Shown piece by piece: positions 1 through 7,090 of a stretch of DNA of 9,087 nt. The notes under the pieces are model-generated. The model saw only the letters and a list, made by a program, of their open reading frames with translations, searched no databases and was not told the DNA's origin. The first letter of the stretch is position 1. Each line of letters starts with the position of its first letter. Position numbers and translations under genes: made by a program. Source of the stretch: Bacteroidales bacterium (GTDB taxonomy: Bacteria; Bacteroidota; Bacteroidia; Bacteroidales; Muribaculaceae); assembly GCA_004554255.1 (NCBI GenBank), contig SFNC01000078.1, positions 1-9,087 of the forward strand, in the 5' to 3' direction.

Positions 1-156
1 TGAGAATCGAATATCCGCACAAATCTTGAAAAATCGCCGATTCTGCCAAAATATCCAATTCTCGGGGCTTTAACCAAGGGCGGTTCTGCAACACCCTCCT
101 CCGCGAGCTCGGCGTTCTCCGCGCGAGATAAAAATCCCTTTGCGTGAGTTGAGCGG
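1..156. other. Left-edge non-coding stretch
   Basis: No supported gene. Read on the minus strand, the region downstream of the DUF1573 gene contains no ATG start. A 7-bp inverted repeat (agaatcg at 3-9, cgattct at 38-44) and a second 6-bp one (gagaat at 2-7, attctc at 58-63) share the left arm, so two alternative weak hairpins are possible. Neither has a GC-rich stem with a T-run, so I do not call a terminator for the DUF1573 gene. The stretch could belong to the leader of a gene beyond the left edge. Confidence 0.5.
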
Positions 157-1230
157 CTATTGGGGGAGGGCGGTGAGGCGGATGGTCTGGACGGGGGTGA
201 TGGGGTCGTTGGTGATGACGGTGATGCGGGCGTTGACGAGCTCGGCATCCGGTGCCGGGGTCACAGAGACCATAACATCGGCTTTTTTGCCGGATTTTAT
301 GGTTGTGGCCTTGGTGGCGATGGCGATGCCCGGGTCGGGTGAGTAAATACGGCGGATTTTCAGCGGGGATTTGCCGTCATTTTTTATTGAGAATGTTGTT
401 TCCGTGGTATTTGCTGCAGGGATGTTTTCCAGGTTTATTCGCTCGGAGGAGAGTATTGCCGCCGGGGCGTCGCGTAACTCCTTGTCGGAGAGCTTTGAAA
501 AGTCCTCGTTGATGCTTACAACTACCGGCAGGCGGTATGTTTTCTCGGGTTTCAGCGGGTCGGGGACAATTGTAATCGTGTCCGACACCACGCCGTAGAG
601 CGGCGTTTTGTCCGGTCTTACCAGAAAGGATATCGAGAGCTGTTCACCGGGCCCGATTGCCGGCGGCGCCATGGTGATGTCAAGCCATTTGGGGACATCG
701 CGGACGGCGGGACGCACAGAATCGTTAGTGGCGTTGTAGGCATTCAGGTACACACTCTTGATGTGCCCTTTTGTCACTATTCCGAGTAATGCGGCAGAGC
801 GTGCAAGGCGGATATCGCCCATGTCAACAGGATATCTCTGCGCCACGGACGCTTCGTCGCCAATCACCACGCCGCGGACGGTGAGCGTGCTCCTTGCCGG
901 CTCCGTGTTGGTGTCTATATACACTTTTTTGTTGAAACGTCCGGGGCGGCCTCCCGAGTCAAAATCCACTGAAATCTGCGCAGAATCGCCGGGGGCGATG
1001 GCCTCTACAGGATATTTGGGCGTGGTGCACCCGCAATTGGCGCGGGCACCGGTGATTACCAGAGGCTCGTCGCCATCGTTGACAAACCGGAATACGGCGG
1101 TGACCTTGCCCACGCTTTCGTTGAAGGCGCCGAAGTTATGGTCGGTTGACAGCCATTTGATTTTTGGGCCGGCGACGGCGAGCGGCGCGCAGACTGCTAT
1201 GGCAGCGATTAATAGTGATGAACGTCTCAT
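157..1230 (-). CDS. Secreted DUF1573 protein with tandem Ig-like domains
   Basis: A 357-residue exported protein of unknown function. Residues 1-20 form a Sec signal peptide with a likely cleavage after LAVA; Cys14 is preceded by Val and does not make a lipobox, so a soluble periplasmic protein is expected. Residues about 25-120 match the DUF1573 family, an Ig/ASPM-like beta-sandwich common in Bacteroidetes: HNFGAF at 31-36, the NCGCTTPKYP motif at 65-74, and the typical IAPGDSAQISVDFD strand at 78-91. Residues 130-240 look like a second beta-rich domain and 265-355 like a third Ig-like domain (IKNDGKSPLKI at 282-292, ITVITNDP at 336-343). The start is ATG at 1230, 20 nt downstream of a good Bacteroidetes -7 element, so the leader is short. 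The gene lies 47 bp behind the channel gene but appears to have its own promoter. The family assignment is solid; its role (often guessed to be envelope-related) is not established. Confidence 0.92.
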   Translation of the reverse strand: MRRSSLLIAAIAVCAPLAVAGPKIKWLSTDHNFGAFNESVGKVTAVFRFVNDGDEPLVITGARANCGCTTPKYPVEAIAPGDSAQISVDFDSGGRPGRFNKKVYIDTNTEPARSTLTVRGVVIGDEASVAQRYPVDMGDIRLARSAALLGIVTKGHIKSVYLNAYNATNDSVRPAVRDVPKWLDITMAPPAIGPGEQLSISFLVRPDKTPLYGVVSDTITIVPDPLKPEKTYRLPVVVSINEDFSKLSDKELRDAPAAILSSERINLENIPAANTTETTFSIKNDGKSPLKIRRIYSPDPGIAIATKATTIKSGKKADVMVSVTPAPDAELVNARITVITNDPITPVQTIRLTALPQ

Positions 1231-1250
1231 GTGTCATTGTTATTTCAATG

Positions 1251-1281
1251 CAAAGATATGGTTTATTGCCGAAAGGGTCAA
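1251..1281 (-). promoter_or_regulatory. Bacteroidetes-type promoter for the DUF1573 gene
   Basis: On the minus strand the -7 element TATCTTTG (1258-1251) matches TAnnTTTG exactly, and TTG (1281-1279) lies 20 bp upstream as the -33 element. The -33 element overlaps the TGA stop codon of the channel gene (1280-1278). The predicted transcript start is about 1245, giving a leader of roughly 15 nt before the ATG at 1230. This suggests the DUF1573 gene can be transcribed independently of the channel gene in front of it. Confidence 0.65.
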
Positions 1282-2018
1282 GAAACCGGTTGATTTTCTT
1301 TCGGCAGTGTCTCCGTGGCCTCTTCGCGAGCCTTCTGCTCGCGCTTGAAAAAGCGTATCACCAGCGATACAAGGTAGACCGTGAACAGCGGGAACATTGC
1401 CATGCCCAGAATGGACAGAACCGAGGAGATCAGCCGCCCGGAGCCCGTGACCGGGAAGATGTCGCATCCGAGAGTCGTCATCTGCGAGGCGCAGAAGTAC
1501 ATGGAGTCGCGAAACGTCAGCACGCCCGGATTCACGGCATGTTCGCGCCAGAAGAACATCAGTGCGCCAAAGTAAAGCGTTAGGCCCATAAGTGCAATGT
1601 ATGTCCGGAAAATGTTGACAATGCGGATATTGGACATATATCCCACCGACTGCAGCAACACATACGCACCGCGCAGCAACGGCATGAATCGCAGATAGTA
1701 GAAAACGTCGTGCGATACCGGTATGTTCATGGCATACAGGATGTTGATGTATGGGATGGATACTAACAAGAACAGCAGATTGTTAACTAAGAACTTGCCG
1801 CGGTCCCGCGAAATCCACAGCTCCACGAAAAAATCCAGGATGAAAACCGTGCATACAAACAGCTGGAACGACAGGTACTCCATGTCCGAGGAAATCCTCC
1901 ATCCGCGGAACGTGTCAATCGAGATATAAGCCACCAGAATCACGGACAGAACCAGGACAATTCCGTGACACCAGGCGGCAATGTGCAGCCGTGTGATATT
2001 TTTAGTTACATCTTTCAT
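1278..2018 (-). CDS. Voltage-gated-like potassium channel family protein, six TM
   Basis: A 246-residue inner-membrane protein with the S1-S6 plan of the voltage-gated cation channel superfamily. Hydrophobic segments lie at about 18-37 (S1), 48-69 (S2), 79-95 (S3), 105-126 (S4-like), 136-157 (S5) and 194-224 (S6). A re-entrant pore helix (FRDSMYFCASQM, 169-180) leads into TTLGCD at 181-186. This sits where K+ channels have TVGYGD, so Tyr-Gly is replaced by Cys with one residue lost. The S4-like segment carries few basic residues (Arg110, Arg116, then Arg132 and Arg138), so voltage sensing is uncertain. A short charged C-terminal tail (225-246) has no RCK domain. Ion selectivity is therefore an inference. 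The start ATG at 2018 is preceded by an AT-rich leader and a weak -7 candidate CACATTTG (2037-2030) with no good -33 partner. It is divergent from the helicase gene, sharing a 90-bp spacer. Confidence 0.82.
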   Translation of the reverse strand: MKDVTKNITRLHIAAWCHGIVLVLSVILVAYISIDTFRGWRISSDMEYLSFQLFVCTVFILDFFVELWISRDRGKFLVNNLLFLLVSIPYINILYAMNIPVSHDVFYYLRFMPLLRGAYVLLQSVGYMSNIRIVNIFRTYIALMGLTLYFGALMFFWREHAVNPGVLTFRDSMYFCASQMTTLGCDIFPVTGSGRLISSVLSILGMAMFPLFTVYLVSLVIRFFKREQKAREEATETLPKENQPVS

Positions 2019-2048
2019 TTATTTGATAACAAATGTGCGATGTTAAGG

Positions 2049-2079
2049 TTGCGGAACGGGCGAAAAAATGTTAACTTTG
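2049..2079 (+). promoter_or_regulatory. Bacteroidetes-type promoter for the helicase gene
   Basis: TTG at 2049-2051, a 20-bp spacer, and TAACTTTG at 2072-2079, an exact match to TAnnTTTG. The expected transcript start is near 2085, about 24 nt before the ATG at 2109. Because the in-frame upstream ATGs (1965 and 2040) lie before this promoter, it supports 2109 as the real start. Confidence 0.65.
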
Positions 2080-2108
2080 CGGTAAAATGTGACAATACCC
2101 CCAAAAGC

Positions 2109-3545
2109 ATGGAAATAACATACGAGGAATTCCTGCGCCGGACACTTGATGCCCTCAGCTATGTGCCTAACGAGCAGCAGAGTGCTGTGTTGGGCGCACT
2201 TGCCAAATTCTGCCTGCGCCCGTACTATGAGGCGGAGCTGTACAGCAGCGACCGCGTGTTTGTGCTTAACGGCTATGCCGGAACCGGTAAGACAAGCCTC
2301 ATCGGCGCGATTGTCGCCTCTATGCGCAGTCTGGGAATCCATGTTATGCTGATGGCGCCGACGGGCCGTGCCGCCAAGGTTTTCGGTGCCTATGCCAAGA
2401 CTCGTGCCAACACCATACACCGTAAGATTTACCGTCACGCCCTGGGTGCCGGTGTGCCGGGGATGCAGGAAAACTGCGAGAAAAATGCCGTGTTTATTGT
2501 CGATGAGGCATCCATGATAAACACGGAGGCGGACGGCTGGGGCCGCAGTTTGCTCACCGACCTGATACACTACGTCTATTCCGGCGAGGGCTGCTCGCTG
2601 ATACTTGTGGGCGACACTGCCCAGCTGCCGCCCGTGGGACAGGACATATCGCCGGCGATGGATGTAGAGGTGCTCAAGGGCTATGGCCTTAAGGTGACAC
2701 GTGCCACGTTGACGGCGGTGGCGCGCCAGGGCCGTATGTCCGGAATCCTTGCCAATGCCACGTGGCAGCGCCGCGCCATGCGGCAGGAGCCAATGCCTCA
2801 GCCTCAGATATTTACGGCCGGATACGACGATGTGCGGATAACCGTTCCGGAGGATTTGCTGGAGGTGCTGTCCACTGCCTACGGGTCGGAGGAGGGCGTG
2901 GAAAGCACGATACTGGTGACGCGGTCCAATCGCCGTGCCACCGACTTTAACCGCGCTATCCGTGGAGAGGTCCTGTATTACGAGGAGGAAATAGTACCGT
3001 CCGACCTGCTGATGGTGGCGAAGAACAACTATTTCTGGCAGAAAGGGGTGAAAGGCCTTGATTTTGTGGCCAATGGCGATATTGTGCGCGTGGAGCATGT
3101 CTACGGCACCGAGACAAAATACGGGTGCCGCTTCGCCGACGTACAGGTGTGTCTGTGCGACAGCACCGGCCCCGACGGCGAGCCGATAGTTTTTGACACA
3201 AAGATAATCCTGGATGCCCTCGGCACTGATTCTCCGGCACTGGGCGCACCGCGCATGCAGGCTCTGTATGAGGCGATTATGACCGAGGAGGCCGCCGGAG
3301 GCGAGATAAGCAAGCGGCTGATGAACGAGATTCTGCGCAGTAGCCGCTACTGGAACGCCCTGCAGGTGAAGTATGCCTACGCCGTGACATGCCATAAGGC
3401 GCAGGGCGGACAGTGGAAGAACGTGATTGTGGACATGCTGTCCATCCCGCCTGACGCGATAGGGCTGGAGTTTTACCGCTGGCTGTACACGGCCACTACC
3501 CGCGCCACTTCGCGCCTGTATTTCCTTACAGGTCAGGACGAATAG
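2109..3545 (+). CDS. SF1B DNA helicase, RecD/Dda-like
   Basis: A 478-residue ATP-dependent DNA helicase, expected to translocate 5'-3' on single-stranded DNA in the cytoplasm. All superfamily 1 motifs are visible: Q motif NEQQ (21-24), Walker A GYAGTGKTS (55-63), Ia APTGRAAK (83-90), Walker B VFIVDEASM (128-136), motif III LVGDTAQLPPVG (166-177), a motif IV region ILVTRSNRRATDFN (268-281), NGDIVRV (322-328), motif V TCHKAQGGQW (427-436) and motif VI YTATTRA (460-466). The C-terminal part is a UvrD_C_2-type domain. The protein is close in size to phage T4 Dda and lacks the N-terminal region of full RecD2, so it is a compact RecD-like enzyme and not the RecD subunit of RecBCD. No recB or recC neighbour is present. 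The start at 2109 is chosen because a promoter lies just upstream. Residues about 330-420 form a longer insert before motif V whose role is unclear. It ends 3 bp from the convergent gene. Confidence 0.93.
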   Translation: MEITYEEFLRRTLDALSYVPNEQQSAVLGALAKFCLRPYYEAELYSSDRVFVLNGYAGTGKTSLIGAIVASMRSLGIHVMLMAPTGRAAKVFGAYAKTRANTIHRKIYRHALGAGVPGMQENCEKNAVFIVDEASMINTEADGWGRSLLTDLIHYVYSGEGCSLILVGDTAQLPPVGQDISPAMDVEVLKGYGLKVTRATLTAVARQGRMSGILANATWQRRAMRQEPMPQPQIFTAGYDDVRITVPEDLLEVLSTAYGSEEGVESTILVTRSNRRATDFNRAIRGEVLYYEEEIVPSDLLMVAKNNYFWQKGVKGLDFVANGDIVRVEHVYGTETKYGCRFADVQVCLCDSTGPDGEPIVFDTKIILDALGTDSPALGAPRMQALYEAIMTEEAAGGEISKRLMNEILRSSRYWNALQVKYAYAVTCHKAQGGQWKNVIVDMLSIPPDAIGLEFYRWLYTATTRATSRLYFLTGQDE

Positions 3546-3548
3546 GCG

Positions 3549-5417
3549 TCAGCTGAACAGGTTTATCAGTGTGTCTTTTTCGAGTGCCGTGAGGTCAAGT
3601 CCGGGTCTTGCGTCGGGATTGTCGGCGTCGGCGACAAACTCGGTGAATCCGGCATCCATCAGCAGCGGCTTAAGAGCCTGATAGCTACGCAGTCGCGCCG
3701 CGATGGCGGTGATGCTGTTTACGGCGAGATTCTGTGACGGAACACGGGTTTCGCCGCCGGAGAAGGCCGAAAAGTACACCTTTCCGTCGCAGATAAGCGC
3801 CACTTTCATCTGACGCGTGGTGCTGACAAGGTCCTCCGCAAACTCAATGGAATCCGGGTTAACCATGTAGTTCTGAGGGAGTTCCTTTATTTCGTCGCGG
3901 CCAAAGAACAGCCTGAAGCGCGAGTTTTCCTGCCCGAAGTAACGGGACACGGTGACTGTGCTGTCGGGCCACGACTTGCGGCCGTAAAAAATCTCGGTAG
4001 CCTCCGGGTCGGCATTGGTCATGTCGCCTGAGAAAAGGATATCCTCGTTTTTGTGCGCTGCGCTCCAGCCGATACTTGTGCCGTCAATCTGATGAATCCA
4101 CAGGTCAAAGTCATGTGTGCCCCATTCGTTGCGCCAGTAAATGCCTATGTAGTTGTTGGTTGACAGCGTGTAGGAGGAGCCGTAAGGAACGGAGCCAATC
4201 ATCTGTCGCTCCGATACCGGCGCGGCAAGTTCAATGTTGGGGAATTTTACCGACAAATATTTGCCATCGGCGTCTACGGCTTTGGACTTCAAGTGATTAA
4301 TTATGCGTTCGCGGATTATAGCGTATGCTTCGTCCATGAATTTTTCGGGGACAGCTGTCCGGCGGGCTTCCTTGAAGAATGCCTTTCCGTTACGTATAAT
4401 GTAGAAATTCATGGGGTGGGGGGTGCGCTCATAGTCTATGTATGCGAGCAGTTTTACCAGTTTGAATATGGATGGCTCGGCCGCGACGGCGTCGCGTATC
4501 TCGTCAATCGAATGGCCCTTGAACAGCGACTCAAGCACCCCAATGCGCATGGGGCTGTGTAGCCTTACGGCCATCTTGCGAATACGGTTTATCTTGCTGA
4601 TACATACGGCAATATCATCCGCTATGGGCGTGCCGGGGACGCATGAGTCCTTGAGGTATCGCTTGAAGCCCTGTCTGATGGCAAGGAATATGGGCTTGTA
4701 GCGGTAGAAAATGGATGCCAGACCGCGCATCCGGTCGTCGGACAGGCTGCTGAACTCGTTCCTAAGCTTGGCGGCGTTGGCACAAAGGGCGTTGAAAGTG
4801 TCCGTGTTCTTGATTATCTGCGTGTCTTCTATGGCATTGTAAACCATTAGGCGCAGAATAGCTATGGGGCTGTCCGGCAGAGTGTTATATATTTTGCAGA
4901 GACGTGCCTGTGCCTCGCGGTTGCGCACGTCGTTTATGTTGATTGTCCACTGATATCGGTTGTAATACTCTGATACTTGTTCCATTAGCGGCGCCATGGT
5001 GTCTTTGGAGATAGGAACGCCGGAGGACAGCATGGCGACGATTCGGTCGAAGAGTTCACGTTCCGTGCAGGCGCGAATCACCTTCAGGCGCGTATAGTCC
5101 GGCGATGCCGGTACCTGATTCAGAGTAAATGTCGGCGCCGTGAAATCCGTACCGTAGGTCGAGAAGTAGTGCAGCAGCTGCGTCAGGCACAGTTCTACCT
5201 CCGAGAGGTTGCGTACATCGTCCCAGCTCTTGAGGAAAGTGGCGTTGAAATTGGTCTGTTGGTCCGAGAGGAAATCCACGACGTCCATGGTGCAAGCCTC
5301 GGGCATCACAAAATAGCCGCATTTTACGGCTCCGGCATTCAGGCTTTTATAATCCAGGAGCTGTTCGCCGGGTTTAACGGCCACAACATTAAAGAGTTTA
5401 ATCAGAGCGGGAATCAT
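3549..5417 (-). CDS. Uncharacterised protein with helical N-terminus and TerD-like domain
   Basis: A 622-residue, probably cytoplasmic protein with no signal peptide or TM segment. The first two thirds look alpha-helical, with conserved-looking blocks ATFLKSWDDVRN (59-70), QLLHYFSTYG (80-89), LASIFYRYKPIFLAIR (233-248) and INRIRKMAVRLHSP (276-289). Residues about 420-505 look like a beta-sandwich: IGIYWRN (424-430), DFDLW (436-440), SIGW (448-451), LFSGDMTNADPEATEIF (461-477). The DxD plus SGD...E pattern is that of TerD-superfamily domains, which bind calcium in tellurite-resistance/stress proteins. The C-terminal 100 residues are mixed and unrecognised. From memory, similar full-length proteins occur in several phyla, some with a RING finger; I see no RING-type cysteine cluster here. 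ATG 5417 is preferred over an ATG at 5540, because 5540 lies inside a terminator loop and upstream of the promoter, and its 41 extra residues are low-complexity hydrophobic. Function is unknown; the TerD link is an inference from motifs. Confidence 0.85.
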   Translation of the reverse strand: MIPALIKLFNVVAVKPGEQLLDYKSLNAGAVKCGYFVMPEACTMDVVDFLSDQQTNFNATFLKSWDDVRNLSEVELCLTQLLHYFSTYGTDFTAPTFTLNQVPASPDYTRLKVIRACTERELFDRIVAMLSSGVPISKDTMAPLMEQVSEYYNRYQWTININDVRNREAQARLCKIYNTLPDSPIAILRLMVYNAIEDTQIIKNTDTFNALCANAAKLRNEFSSLSDDRMRGLASIFYRYKPIFLAIRQGFKRYLKDSCVPGTPIADDIAVCISKINRIRKMAVRLHSPMRIGVLESLFKGHSIDEIRDAVAAEPSIFKLVKLLAYIDYERTPHPMNFYIIRNGKAFFKEARRTAVPEKFMDEAYAIIRERIINHLKSKAVDADGKYLSVKFPNIELAAPVSERQMIGSVPYGSSYTLSTNNYIGIYWRNEWGTHDFDLWIHQIDGTSIGWSAAHKNEDILFSGDMTNADPEATEIFYGRKSWPDSTVTVSRYFGQENSRFRLFFGRDEIKELPQNYMVNPDSIEFAEDLVSTTRQMKVALICDGKVYFSAFSGGETRVPSQNLAVNSITAIAARLRSYQALKPLLMDAGFTEFVADADNPDARPGLDLTALEKDTLINLFS

Positions 5418-5443
5418 ATCATGGTATGAACAAATAAATAAAA

Positions 5444-5507
5444 AACCGGCCGGCGGGAAGTAAAAAATTATCCAAAATGAAAAGAATAGGAACTTCGTAT
5501 GCCGGTC
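5444..5507 (-). other. Possible hairpin and T-run in the leader of the TerD-like gene
   Basis: In the predicted leader of about 90 nt, GACCGGC (5507-5501) can pair with GCCGGTT (5450-5444), a 7-bp stem including one G-U pair around a 50-nt loop. The 3' arm leads straight into six T residues (5445-5440) and is preceded by an overlapping CCGGCCGG palindrome (5453-5446). This resembles an attenuator, but the loop is long and no alternative antiterminator is evident, so it may be chance. Confidence 0.2.
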
Positions 5508-5514
5508 GGAGAAG

Positions 5515-5545
5515 CAAATGTATAAATAAAAGCGCGACACTGCAA
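5515..5545 (-). promoter_or_regulatory. Bacteroidetes-type promoter for the TerD-like gene
   Basis: On the minus strand TACATTTG (5522-5515) matches TAnnTTTG exactly and TTG (5545-5543) sits 20 bp upstream. The -33 TTG lies in the loop of the cysS terminator and the spacer runs through one terminator arm. The expected transcript start is about 5509, leaving a leader of about 90 nt before the ATG at 5417. Confidence 0.65.
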
Positions 5546-5562
5546 GCGCCGCGCTTTTATTT
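5524..5562 (-). terminator. Intrinsic terminator after cysS
   Basis: A perfect 13-bp inverted repeat: 5524-5536 pairs with 5550-5562, with a 13-nt loop (5537-5549). The core is AAAAGCGCG/CGCGCTTTT flanked by A and T runs on both sides, so the hairpin is followed by a U-rich tail in either direction. It begins 22 bp past the cysS TAA and marks the end of the ABC-lipoprotein-DUF3467-cysS cluster. Confidence 0.88.
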
Positions 5563-5583
5563 TAACGTTAATTATGAGTTAAG

Positions 5584-7080
5584 TTATTTCTTAACAGACC
5601 ACTCGAAACCCTGTTTGGTGTCCTTGACGTCGAAACCGATGGCGGCGAGGCGGTCGCGGATAAGGTCGCTGGTAGCCCAGTCTTTTTTGGCTTTGGCTTC
5701 CGAGCGAATCTCCAGCAGCAGATCCACAGCGTCCTCAAACGGTTTCATGGCGGCTTCGCCCTGCTCTCCGGCGGCATTTTCGGTGCTTACACCGAGGATG
5801 TCGCCCAGGAAAGTCTGCATAATGGACTTGAGGGCGTCTATCTGCGCGGCCGAAGCGGCTGCGTTGCCGTCGTTTATCATGTTTATCATGCGGCAGGCGT
5901 CAAAGAGATTGGCGATGACCACGGGGGTGTTGAAGTCGTCGTCCATGGCCTGGTAGCAGGCCTTCTCTATGGCGGCGATGTCCTCGTCCTTAATAGTGGG
6001 GTTGTCCGAGGGCTTCAGGTCCGCGAGGCGACGCACGCCGTCCATCATTCTGCCCAGTGCCTTTTCGGCGCTCTGCAGGGCCTCGTTGCTGAAGTCCACG
6101 GTGCCGCGGTAGTGGGCCTGGAGGATGAAGAAACGGATTGTCATGGGTGAATAGGCCTGGGTGAGCAGGGGGTGCGTTCCGGTAAAGAACTCCTGCAGGG
6201 TGATGAAGTTGCCCAGGCTCTTGCCCATCTTCTTGCCGTTGATGGTAATCATGTTGTTGTGCATCCACACCTTTACAGACGGGTGGCCGTTGTGTGCCAC
6301 GGACTGGGCGATTTCGCACTCGTGGTGCGGGAATTTCAGGTCCATGCCGCCGCCGTGGATGTCGAAAGTCTCGCCGAGATATTTCTCGGACATGGTGGAG
6401 CACTCCAGGTGCCATCCGGGGAAACCTTCGGACCAGGGTGAGGGCCAGTGCATTATGTGCTCGGGCGCAGCTTTTTTCCAAAGGGCGAAGTCAGCGGGAT
6501 TGTGCTTCTGTTCCTGGCCGTCAAGGGCGCGGGTGGTGGCGAGGAGCTCGTTTATGTCGCGGCCGGACAGGCGTCCGTAGCCGAAATCCTTGTTGAATTT
6601 GGGGACATCGAAGTAAACGGAGCCGTCGCTTACGTATGCGTATCCGGCGTCAAGAATCTTCTTGATGTACTCGATCTGTTCTATGATGTGTCCGGATGCG
6701 TGCGGTTCTATTGACGGCGGCAGCACGCCGAGCTGGCGCATCGCGTCGTGGTATCTGGTAAGATAGAACTGCACGACTTCCATGGGCTCGAGCTGCTCGA
6801 GGCGTGCCTTCTTGGCAATCTTGTCCTCGCCGTCATCGGCATCGTGCTCCAGGTGGCCTACATCGGTGATATTGCGCACATAGCGGACTTTGTATCCGAG
6901 GTGGCGCAGGTAGCGTGCGACAACGTCGAAGGTTATGGCGGGGCGGGCGTGGCCCAGATGGCCGTCGCCGTACACCGTCGGGCCGCAGACGTATAAACCC
7001 ACCATGCCGGGATTAAGAGGCGTGAAAACCTCTTTGGTTCGCGACATGGAGTTGTAAATGCAAAGGTTGTTCTCTCTCAT
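5584..7080 (-). CDS. cysS: Cysteinyl-tRNA synthetase
   Basis: A 498-residue class I aminoacyl-tRNA synthetase that activates cysteine with ATP and charges tRNA-Cys in the cytoplasm. Diagnostic features: YVCGPTVYGDGHLGH (30-44) containing the HIGH-type motif HLGH (41-44); the zinc ligands expected from the family, Cys32, Cys227 (in HLECS), His252 and Glu256 (in PHHECE); and the KMSKS-type motif KMGKS (284-288), here with Gly in place of Ser. The C-terminal DALR-like and anticodon-binding helices follow (about 310-498), with the characteristic DDDFNTP at 380-386. ATG 7080 is chosen since it gives the family-typical N-terminus (ENNLCIYNSMSRTKEVF) and lies 10 nt after the DUF3467 stop; an upstream in-frame ATG at 7188 would overlap the DUF3467 gene. 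Length is slightly above the E. coli enzyme. No promoter is visible directly in front, so it is likely co-transcribed with the DUF3467 gene. Confidence 0.97.
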   Translation of the reverse strand: MRENNLCIYNSMSRTKEVFTPLNPGMVGLYVCGPTVYGDGHLGHARPAITFDVVARYLRHLGYKVRYVRNITDVGHLEHDADDGEDKIAKKARLEQLEPMEVVQFYLTRYHDAMRQLGVLPPSIEPHASGHIIEQIEYIKKILDAGYAYVSDGSVYFDVPKFNKDFGYGRLSGRDINELLATTRALDGQEQKHNPADFALWKKAAPEHIMHWPSPWSEGFPGWHLECSTMSEKYLGETFDIHGGGMDLKFPHHECEIAQSVAHNGHPSVKVWMHNNMITINGKKMGKSLGNFITLQEFFTGTHPLLTQAYSPMTIRFFILQAHYRGTVDFSNEALQSAEKALGRMMDGVRRLADLKPSDNPTIKDEDIAAIEKACYQAMDDDFNTPVVIANLFDACRMINMINDGNAAASAAQIDALKSIMQTFLGDILGVSTENAAGEQGEAAMKPFEDAVDLLLEIRSEAKAKKDWATSDLIRDRLAAIGFDVKDTKQGFEWSVKK

Positions 7081-7090
7081 TGTCAGGAGA

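Noticed and set aside
104..111. CGAGCTCG palindrome after the DUF1573 gene as a terminator
   Set aside because: It has no loop and no T-run after it, so it cannot form a standard intrinsic terminator.
758..1348. 196-codon plus-strand ORF opposite the DUF1573 and channel genes
   Set aside because: It is antisense to both a signal-peptide-bearing DUF1573 gene and the end of the channel gene, has no family resemblance and no promoter or leader.
2030..2037. CACATTTG as a promoter -7 element for the channel gene
   Set aside because: The first base is off consensus and no TTG lies 19-20 bp upstream, unlike the four sites accepted.
1965..2108. 48-residue N-terminal extension of the helicase (ATG at 1965 or 2040)
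   Set aside because: Both ATGs precede the promoter at 2049-2079, and the 1965 start would overlap the divergent channel gene.
2043..3395. 450-codon ORF on the minus strand opposite the helicase gene
   Set aside because: It is fully antisense to a gene with every SF1 helicase motif, its protein is rich in His, Arg, Gly and Ala with no recognisable domain, and it arises from GC-biased codon positions.
5418..5540. 41-residue N-terminal extension of the TerD-like protein (ATG at 5540)
   Set aside because: The start codon lies in the loop of the cysS terminator and upstream of the gene's own promoter; the extension is a Phe/Ile/Tyr-rich translation of AT-rich leader, and MIPALIKLF is a better N-terminus.
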